Origin: Castellaniella sp034007085
GTDB lineage: Bacteria > Pseudomonadota > Gammaproteobacteria > Burkholderiales > Burkholderiaceae_B
Length of the DNA: 11,736 nucleotides
Assembly (NCBI RefSeq): GCF_034007085.1
Contig: NZ_JAVERO010000065.1
Coordinates: 1 to 11,736, forward strand
Direction: 5' to 3'
Made by a program: the position numbers and the translations under genes. The stretch's first letter is position 1. Every line of letters begins with the position of its first letter. Positions 7,364-11,736 of this stretch are shown one piece after another. Under the pieces are notes generated by a model. It worked only from the letters and a program-made list of their open reading frames with translations, had not been told where the DNA came from and made no database searches.

Positions 7364-7392
7364 TTGCCATGTCCCGGCCGGCACCCTATAAT
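7364..7392 (+). promoter_or_regulatory. sigma70-type promoter of the spc ribosomal-protein operon
   Basis: TTGCCA at 7364-7369, a 17-bp spacer, and a perfect TATAAT at 7387-7392. Transcription would start near 7399. It is placed 42 bp after the LapD-like stop and 212 bp before the rplN start. This is the best promoter match in the window and suits a heavily expressed ribosomal operon. Confidence 0.8.
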
Positions 7393-7398
7393 GGCTGT

Positions 7399-7603
7399 CT
7401 TGCCCTGAAGGGTGCGGCATTGCCGTATGCTTTTTTGGTGCGTGAATTGCGCCAGGGCAGTGGGAATTCTCGAATTTCAACCCAGGGCTTACTTGGTCAA
7501 GCAGATCCAAGCGGCGCCAAGCAAGCCTGACGGGACCAAAACTGGCTGCGTGGCCTGGGGTATGTGCCCTGGGCTTCGTTGTTAAGTTGGAACAGGAAAA
7601 ATC
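7399..7603 (+). promoter_or_regulatory. Long structured 5' leader of the spc operon
   Basis: About 205 nt of probable untranslated leader. Visible structures: a 6-bp hairpin 7413-7418/7422-7427 followed 3 nt later by T6 (7431-7436), resembling a terminator or attenuator; a 5-bp hairpin 7437-7441/7449-7453; and a strong stem, GGCTT + CTTGG (7486-7496) pairing with CCAAG + AAGCC (7517-7527) around one A/C mismatch and a 20-nt loop. CCCAGGGC (7481-7488) is also perfectly complementary to GCCCTGGG (7566-7573), which would compete with that stem. The Shine-Dalgarno AGGA (7594-7597) stands 6 nt before the rplN ATG. No small ORF with a good ribosome site was recognised. A regulatory role is inferred. 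Confidence 0.5.
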
Positions 7604-7972
7604 ATGATCCAAATGCAGACCACGCTGGACGTGGCCGACAACACGGGTGCGCGTTCAGTGATGTGCATCAAGGTGCTGGGCGGCTCCAAGCGCCGTTATG
7701 CCGCTATTGGCGACATCATCAAGGTGTCCGTCAAGGAAGCAGCCCCCCGCGGCCGCGTCAAAAAGGGCGAAATCTACAACGCCGTGGTGGTGCGTACCGC
7801 CAAGGGCGTCCGCCGCAAGGACGGCTCGCTGATCCGCTTCGGCGGCAATGCGGCCGTGTTGCTCAACGCCAAGCTCGAGCCCATCGGCACGCGTATCTTC
7901 GGACCGGTCACGCGCGAACTGCGGACCGAGAAATTCATGAAGATCGTGTCCCTGGCGCCCGAAGTGCTGTAA
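7604..7972 (+). CDS. rplN: 50S ribosomal protein L14
   Basis: Large-subunit protein at the subunit interface, where it contributes to an intersubunit bridge and is the docking site of the silencing factor RsfS. At 122 residues it is one shorter than E. coli L14 because of a shorter loop at NAKLEPIG. Diagnostic blocks are MIQMQTTLDVADNTGAR at the N-terminus, VMCIKVLGGSKRRYA, PRGRVKKGE, and the C-terminal IFGPVTRELRTEKFMKI followed by SLAPEVL. It is the first gene of the operon here; rpsQ, its usual upstream neighbour, is absent. Start ATG preceded by AGGA. Confidence 0.98.
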   Translation: MIQMQTTLDVADNTGARSVMCIKVLGGSKRRYAAIGDIIKVSVKEAAPRGRVKKGEIYNAVVVRTAKGVRRKDGSLIRFGGNAAVLLNAKLEPIGTRIFGPVTRELRTEKFMKIVSLAPEVL

Positions 7973-7982
7973 GGAGCAGATC

Positions 7983-8303
7983 ATGCAAAACATTCGCAAA
8001 GGCGACGAAGTCATCGTGCTGTCTGGCCGCGATCGCAGCCGTCGCGGCACCGTGGTGGCCCGGGTGGGCGCCGACCACGTGCTGGTCGAAGGCATCAACG
8101 TCGTGAAAAAACACGCCAAGGGCAATCCCATGACGGGCGCGCCCGGCGGCATCGTCGATAAAACGATGCCCATCCACATCTCGAACGTGGCAATCTTCAA
8201 CCCCGAAACCGGCAAGGGCGACCGCGTCGGCGTCAAGGTCGTGGATGGCGCCAAGGTTCGCATTTTCCGCTCCAACGGCGCTGTCGTTGGCGCGAAGGCA
8301 TAA
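7983..8303 (+). CDS. rplX: 50S ribosomal protein L24
   Basis: Early-assembly large-subunit protein that nucleates folding of the 5' domain of 23S rRNA near the exit tunnel. 106 residues (104 in E. coli). An N-terminal KOW motif is visible in IRKGDEVIVLSGRDRSRRGTV, followed by VLVEGINVVKKHAK and the basic segment KVRIFRSNG. It begins 10 nt after rplN; the ribosome site AAGGAG overlaps the rplN stop, as expected for coupled translation. Confidence 0.97.
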   Translation: MQNIRKGDEVIVLSGRDRSRRGTVVARVGADHVLVEGINVVKKHAKGNPMTGAPGGIVDKTMPIHISNVAIFNPETGKGDRVGVKVVDGAKVRIFRSNGAVVGAKA

Positions 8304-8307
8304 GGGG
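8302..8307 (+). promoter_or_regulatory. Ribosome binding site that sets the rplE start
   Basis: AAGGGG overlapping the rplX stop lies 10 nt before the ATG at 8318 but only 1 nt before the in-frame GTG at 8309. This spacing, and the family N-terminus MARLQDFY, favour 8318. Confidence 0.7.
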
Positions 8308-8317
8308 CGTGCACAAA

Positions 8318-8857
8318 ATGGCTCGTTTACAAGATTTCTATCGCTCCAAGGTCGTGGCCGACCTGCAGGCGAAATTCGGCTACAAATCGGTGATGCAGGT
8401 CCCCCGCATCACCAAGATCACCCTGAACATGGGGGTGTCCGAGGCCGTTGCCGACAAAAAGGTCATCGAAAATGCCGTGGGCGACATGACCAAGATCGCC
8501 GGCCAGAAGCCCGTGATCACCAAGACCCGCAAGGCCATCGCTGGCTTCAAGATCCGCGAGGACTACCCGATCGGCTGCATGGTCACCCTGCGCGGGCAGC
8601 GCATGTACGAATTCCTGGACCGCCTGATCGCGGTCGCTCTGCCGCGCGTGCGCGACTTCCGCGGCGTGTCGGGCCGTGCCTTTGATGGCCGGGGCAACTA
8701 CAACATCGGTGTGAAAGAACAGATCATCTTCCCGGAAATCGAATACGACAAGATCGATGCCGTGCGCGGGATGAACATCAGCATCACCACCACCGCAAAG
8801 ACCGACGAGGAAGCCAAGGCGCTGCTGAGCGCATTCAGCTTCCCCTTCCGCAACTAA
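8318..8857 (+). CDS. rplE: 50S ribosomal protein L5
   Basis: Central-protuberance protein that binds 5S rRNA together with L18 and contacts P-site tRNA. The chosen start gives 179 residues, exactly the E. coli length; an in-frame GTG at 8309 would add three residues but sits on the ribosome site. Family blocks include VMQVPRITKITLNMGV, GQKPVITKTRKAIAGFKIR, YPIGCMVTLRG, RDFRGVSGRAFDGRGNYN and EQIIFPEIEYDKIDAVRGMN. In E. coli, S8 represses the operon by binding mRNA at the start of this gene; I could not recognise an equivalent S8 site here. Confidence 0.97.
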   Translation: MARLQDFYRSKVVADLQAKFGYKSVMQVPRITKITLNMGVSEAVADKKVIENAVGDMTKIAGQKPVITKTRKAIAGFKIREDYPIGCMVTLRGQRMYEFLDRLIAVALPRVRDFRGVSGRAFDGRGNYNIGVKEQIIFPEIEYDKIDAVRGMNISITTTAKTDEEAKALLSAFSFPFRN

Positions 8858-8866
8858 GGGGCTGAC

Positions 8867-9172
8867 GTGGCAAAACTTTCCCTCATCAATCGCGATATCA
8901 AACGCGCCAAGCTGGCCGAAAAATTCGCCGCCAAGCGCGCCGCACTGAAGGCCATCATCGCCGACCAGTCGAAATCCGACGAAGAACGCTATCAGGCCCG
9001 CCTGGCGCTGCAACAGCTGCCGCGTAACGCCAACCCCACCCGCCAGCGCAACCGCTGCGTGGTGACGGGCCGTCCTCGCGGCGTGTTCAGCAAATTCGGG
9101 CTGACGCGCCACAAACTGCGTGAAATGGCCATGCGCGGCGAAGTGCCGGGCGTGACCAAGGCCAGCTGGTAG
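8867..9172 (+). CDS. rpsN: 30S ribosomal protein S14 (zinc-free type)
   Basis: Small-subunit head protein near S3 and S10, needed for late 30S assembly. The 101-residue length and a single cysteine (Cys64) identify the long, zinc-independent form rather than the short CXXC form. The conserved C-terminal half is CVVTGRPRGVFSKFGLTRHK then LREMAMRGEVPGVTKASW. Translation starts at a GTG, supported by AAGGGGC just upstream and by the N-terminus MAKLSLINRD. Only 9 nt separate it from rplE. Confidence 0.97.
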   Translation: MAKLSLINRDIKRAKLAEKFAAKRAALKAIIADQSKSDEERYQARLALQQLPRNANPTRQRNRCVVTGRPRGVFSKFGLTRHKLREMAMRGEVPGVTKASW

Positions 9173-9183
9173 GAGAATCACAC

Positions 9184-9579
9184 ATGAGCATGAGCGATCC
9201 CATCGCCGATATGCTGACCCGCGTGCGCAACGCGCAAATGGTCAACAAGACGTCGGTTTCCATGCCCTCCTCCAAGCTGAAGGCGGCCATTGCCGCCGTG
9301 CTGAAGGACGAAGGCTACATCGAGGATTTCCGCATCGCTGGCGAACAGGCCAAGCCGGAACTGGAAATCACCCTGAAATACTATGCCGGCCGTCCGGTGA
9401 TCGAGCGCATCGACCGCGTCTCGCGTCCCGGCCTGCGCATCTACAAGAGCAGCGCCACCATTCCCCAGGTCATGAACGGCCTGGGCGTGGCGATCGTCTC
9501 GACCCCGCGTGGCGTCATGACGGACCGCAAGGCCCGCGCCAGCGGCGTGGGTGGCGAAGTGCTCTGCTACGTGGCATAA
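9184..9579 (+). CDS. rpsH: 30S ribosomal protein S8
   Basis: Primary 16S rRNA binder (helix 21) essential for central-domain assembly, and in E. coli the autogenous repressor of the spc operon. 131 residues against 130 in E. coli. MSMSDPIADMLTRVRNAQ opens the protein; the RNA-binding C-terminus reads VSTPRGVMTDRKARASGVGG then EVLCYVA. The ribosome site AGGAGA overlaps the rpsN stop. A second ATG two codons in is possible, but the MSM start matches the family. Confidence 0.97.
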   Translation: MSMSDPIADMLTRVRNAQMVNKTSVSMPSSKLKAAIAAVLKDEGYIEDFRIAGEQAKPELEITLKYYAGRPVIERIDRVSRPGLRIYKSSATIPQVMNGLGVAIVSTPRGVMTDRKARASGVGGEVLCYVA

Positions 9580-9594
9580 GGAGGCTTTTCAACC

Positions 9595-10128
9595 ATGTCA
9601 CGCATCGCCAAATACCCCGTCGCGCTGCCCAAGGGCGTCGAAACCACCATCAGCGCCGGGCAGATCGTCGTCAAGGGCCCGTTGGGCACCCTGACCCAGT
9701 CTCTGGATGGCAACGTCCGGATCGCCCAGGAAGATGGCCAGCTCACGTTTGCTGCTGCCGATGAAACCCGCCAGGCCAATGCCATGTCGGGCACCATGCG
9801 CGCATTGGTGAACAACATGGTCACGGGTGTCAGCACGGGCTTCGAACGTCGCCTGACCCTGGTCGGCGTGGGCTTTCGCGCCCAGGTCCAGGGCAAGGCC
9901 CTGAAACTGCAGCTGGGTTTTTCGCACGACATCCTGTATGACATCCCCGATGGGATCAAGATCGAATGCCCTTCGCAGACCGAAGTCGTGGTCAAGGGCT
10001 CTGACAAGCAGGTCGTCGGCCAGGTCGCCGCTGAAATCCGCGCCTACCGCCGCCCCGAACCCTACAAGGGCAAGGGCGTGCGCTATGCGGACGAGCGTGT
10101 GATCCTGAAAGAAACCAAAAAGAAATAA
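9595..10128 (+). CDS. rplF: 50S ribosomal protein L6
   Basis: Large-subunit protein with two similar alpha/beta domains, located near the sarcin-ricin loop and the factor-binding site. 177 residues, the E. coli length. MSRIAKYPVALPKGVE at the N-terminus, LTLVGVGFRAQVQGKALKLQ at the domain junction, and RRPEPYKGKGVRYADE near the end are typical. It has one of the strongest ribosome sites in the operon (GGAGG directly after the rpsH stop). Confidence 0.97.
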   Translation: MSRIAKYPVALPKGVETTISAGQIVVKGPLGTLTQSLDGNVRIAQEDGQLTFAAADETRQANAMSGTMRALVNNMVTGVSTGFERRLTLVGVGFRAQVQGKALKLQLGFSHDILYDIPDGIKIECPSQTEVVVKGSDKQVVGQVAAEIRAYRRPEPYKGKGVRYADERVILKETKKK

Positions 10129-10149
10129 GCACGCAGGCAAGGACGAATC

Positions 10150-10515
10150 ATGGACAAGAAAACTTCCCGTTTGCGTCGTGCTGCGGCTACCCGCCGCAAG
10201 ATTCACGAACTGCGCGTGCATCGCCTGGCGGTGCATCGCACGAATCTGCACATCTACGCCAACATCATTTCTCCGGAAGGCGACCGCGTGCTCGTCAGCG
10301 CCTCGACGCTCGAGCCCGAGGTCCGCAAGGAACTCACCAGCCAGAAGGCCAATGGGGGCAATGCCGCCGCCGCGAGCCTGGTCGGCAAGCGCGTGGCCGA
10401 AAAAGCCAAGGCTGCCGGCATCGAGCTCGTCGCTTTCGACCGTTCGGGCTTCCGTTACCATGGCCGCGTCAAGGCGCTGGCCGAAGCCGCGCGCGAAGCC
10501 GGCTTGAAGTTCTAA
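10150..10515 (+). CDS. rplR: 50S ribosomal protein L18
   Basis: 5S rRNA-binding protein of the central protuberance, partner of L5. 121 residues, slightly longer than E. coli (117). The N-terminus is strongly basic (KKTSRLRRAAATRRKIHELR), and the body carries RLAVHRTNLHIYANIISPEG, GKRVAEKAKAAGIE and FDRSGFRYHGRVKALAEAAR. The 21-nt gap after rplF is the widest inside this operon and contains the ribosome site AAGGA. Confidence 0.97.
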   Translation: MDKKTSRLRRAAATRRKIHELRVHRLAVHRTNLHIYANIISPEGDRVLVSASTLEPEVRKELTSQKANGGNAAAASLVGKRVAEKAKAAGIELVAFDRSGFRYHGRVKALAEAAREAGLKF

Positions 10516-10524
10516 GGGAATCAC

Positions 10525-11046
10525 ATGGCTAAAGCACAAGGCAAGCACGCCGTCGATCAGGAACGCGATGACGGCATGCGCGAAAAGATGATCGCGGTCA
10601 ACCGCGTCAGCAAGGTCGTCAAGGGCGGCCGCACGATGAGCTTCGCTGCGCTGACCGTGGTTGGTGATGGCGATGGCCGTATCGGCATGGGCAAGGGCAA
10701 GGCCCGCGAAGTGCCCGTCGCCGTCCAGAAAGCCATGGAACAGGCCCGTCGCGGCCTGCTCAAGGTGGCCTTGAAGAACGGGACGCTGCACCATTCCGTG
10801 GTCGGCAAGCACGGCGCCTCGACGGTGCTGATCTCGCCCGCCGCCGAGGGGACCGGCGTGATCGCCGGCGGTCCGATGCGCGCCATCTTCGAAGTGATGG
10901 GTGTGCGCAACGTCGTGGCCAAGAGCCTCGGTTCGAGCAACCCGTACAACATGGTCCGTGCAACCCTCAATGGCCTGAGCGCCTGCGTCACGCCTGCGGA
11001 AATCGCGGCCAAGCGCGGCAAGACGGTCGAAGAGATCCTGGGGTAA
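10525..11046 (+). CDS. rpsE: 30S ribosomal protein S5
   Basis: Small-subunit protein important for decoding fidelity and mRNA unwinding; mutations in its N-terminal loop give spectinomycin resistance. 173 residues, a few more than E. coli, mostly in the N-terminal tail. The dsRNA-binding-like domain begins with AVNRVSKVVKGGRTMSFAAL, where the KGGR loop looks intact (no resistance deletion). The second domain carries AAEGTGVIAGGPMRAIFEV and SSNPYNMVRATLNGL, and the protein ends AAKRGKTVEEILG. Confidence 0.97.
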   Translation: MAKAQGKHAVDQERDDGMREKMIAVNRVSKVVKGGRTMSFAALTVVGDGDGRIGMGKGKAREVPVAVQKAMEQARRGLLKVALKNGTLHHSVVGKHGASTVLISPAAEGTGVIAGGPMRAIFEVMGVRNVVAKSLGSSNPYNMVRATLNGLSACVTPAEIAAKRGKTVEEILG

Positions 11047-11049
11047 GAC

Positions 11050-11235
11050 ATGGCACAGAAGCAAATCAAAGTCACGCTCGTGCGCTCTGTCATCGGCACG
11101 CACAAGTCCCACCGCGCCACCGTGCGCGGCCTGGGCCTGGGCAAGGTGAACAGCAGCCGCATCCTGGTCGATACGCCCGAGGTGCGTGGGATGATCCGCA
11201 AGGTGGATTACCTGGTCACCGTCTCGGAAGCCTAA
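11050..11235 (+). CDS. rpmD: 50S ribosomal protein L30
   Basis: Small large-subunit protein, 61 residues (59 in E. coli), occurring in the spc operon between S5 and L15. Recognisable parts are IKVTLVRSVIGTHKSHRATV, RGLGLGKVNS and the C-terminal MIRKVDYLVTV. Only 3 nt separate its ATG from the rpsE stop, so its ribosome site lies in the end of rpsE and coupling is likely. Confidence 0.96.
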   Translation: MAQKQIKVTLVRSVIGTHKSHRATVRGLGLGKVNSSRILVDTPEVRGMIRKVDYLVTVSEA

Positions 11236-11245
11236 AGGAATTCAG

Positions 11246-11686
11246 ATGTCTGTCACTCAACTGAACACGCTCGCCCCCGCCGAAGGCGCCAAGCGCCCCC
11301 GCCGCCGCGTGGGTCGCGGCATCGGCTCCGGCCTGGGCAAGACCGCCGGCCGTGGCCACAAGGGCCAGAAGTCCCGTGCGGGCGGTTTCCACAAGGTCGG
11401 TTTCGAAGGCGGCCAGATGCCGCTGCAGCGCCGCCTGCCCAAGCGCGGCTTCACGCCGTTGGGCCGTCACCTGTTCGCCGAGATCCGCCTGTCGGACCTC
11501 CAGGCGCTGCCGGTCGATGAAATCGATCTGCAGGTGCTCAAGGCCGCTGGCCTGGTGGGCGAACTGGTTCGCACCGTCAAGGTCATCAAGACCGGGGAAC
11601 TGTCTCGCAAGGTCACCTTGCGCGGCATCAATGCGACGGCCGGCGCGCGCGCCGCGATCGAAGCTGCCGGCGGTTCGCTGGCGTAA
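11246..11686 (+). CDS. rplO: 50S ribosomal protein L15
   Basis: Late-assembling large-subunit protein whose extended Gly/Arg/Lys-rich N-terminus threads into 23S rRNA. 146 residues (144 in E. coli). Residues ~17-48 show the signature RRRVGRGIGSGLGKTAGRGH with KGQKSRAGGFHK; GGQMPLQRRLPKRGFTPLG follows. It starts 10 nt after rpmD behind AAAGGAA and precedes secY, the canonical position. Confidence 0.97.
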   Translation: MSVTQLNTLAPAEGAKRPRRRVGRGIGSGLGKTAGRGHKGQKSRAGGFHKVGFEGGQMPLQRRLPKRGFTPLGRHLFAEIRLSDLQALPVDEIDLQVLKAAGLVGELVRTVKVIKTGELSRKVTLRGINATAGARAAIEAAGGSLA

Positions 11687-11690
11687 GGGG
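11685..11690 (+). promoter_or_regulatory. Ribosome binding site that sets the secY start
   Basis: AAGGGG overlaps the rplO stop and lies 5 nt before the GTG at 11696. The earlier in-frame GTG at 11690 overlaps this site and so is unlikely to be the start. Confidence 0.6.
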
Positions 11691-11695
11691 TGGCC

Positions 11696-11736
11696 GTGGC
11701 CAAAGCTCAGGCACATAAGCCCAGTGCAGGATACGG
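11696..11736 (+). CDS. secY: Preprotein translocase subunit SecY, first 13 codons (runs off window)
   Basis: Only MAKAQAHKPSAGY is visible before the window ends, so the identity rests on position: secY follows rplO in the spc operon of nearly all proteobacteria, and a short hydrophilic, lysine-containing N-terminus before the first membrane helix fits SecY. SecY is the channel subunit of the Sec inner-membrane translocon. The start is a GTG, chosen on ribosome-site spacing. Confidence 0.8.
   Translation, partial: MAKAQAHKPSAGY

Noticed and set aside
8272..8290. Perfect 6-bp hairpin (CCAACG / CGTTGG) near the end of rplX as an S8 repressor site
   Set aside because: It is inside coding sequence and I see no resemblance to the helix-21 features that S8 recognises; one short stem is not enough.
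8309..8320. GTG at 8309 as the rplE start
   Set aside because: It sits 1 nt after AAGGGG; the ATG at 8318 has proper spacing and gives the standard L5 length and N-terminus.
9598..11112. Minus-strand open frame of 504 codons opposite rplF-rpmD
   Set aside because: Spans four conserved ribosomal genes in antisense; the Asp/His/Ala-rich composition is typical of reverse-frame translation of high-GC ribosomal genes.
11690..11692. GTG at 11690 as the secY start
   Set aside because: It overlaps the AAGGGG ribosome site; the GTG at 11696 has usable spacing.

Overview
The window is a chromosomal segment of a high-GC Gram-negative bacterium. Its ribosomal proteins, its FadE/FadI/FadJ-type beta-oxidation enzymes and its overall character point to a betaproteobacterium of the order Burkholderiales. 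Alcaligenaceae (the Bordetella/Achromobacter/Castellaniella neighbourhood) is my best guess, but it is an inference from protein resemblance only.

Left part (1-5291, minus strand): a tight fatty-acid beta-oxidation operon. In transcription order it encodes a TetR-family repressor resembling PsrA, a FadE-type acyl-CoA dehydrogenase, a FadI-type thiolase, and the first 327 residues of a FadJ/FadB-type enoyl-CoA hydratase/3-hydroxyacyl-CoA dehydrogenase that runs off the left edge. Stop and start codons overlap or nearly touch (4 nt overlap, 1 nt overlap, 1 nt gap), so the genes are probably translationally coupled. Together they cover every chemical step of one beta-oxidation turn. Just upstream of the repressor start lie three 10-bp palindromes that share end bases, a candidate autoregulatory operator.

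Middle (5464-7322, plus strand): a divergently transcribed LapD-like membrane protein, with two TM segments around a periplasmic domain followed by degenerate GGDEF and EAL domains. Its reading frame is broken near 6366-6392, exactly where the (R)xGGDEF signature should be, and about 13 codons appear to be missing there. The EAL half lacks the catalytic motifs. I annotate the locus as a probable pseudogene or sequencing lesion of a c-di-GMP receptor.

Right part (7323-11736, plus strand): a strong sigma70-like promoter, a leader of about 205 nt with several possible hairpins, and then the spc ribosomal-protein operon in canonical order: rplN, rplX, rplE, rpsN, rpsH, rplF, rplR, rpsE, rpmD, rplO and the start of secY. 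Gaps are 3-21 nt and nearly every gene has a clear Shine-Dalgarno sequence. rpsQ and the rest of the S10 operon do not precede rplN here, so this spc operon is driven by its own promoter.

I see no mobile element, CRISPR array, tRNA or rRNA. The genes are mostly familiar. The points worth a second look are the triple-palindrome operator, the broken LapD-like gene and the structured leader of the detached spc operon. I do not see evidence for a wholly new system.
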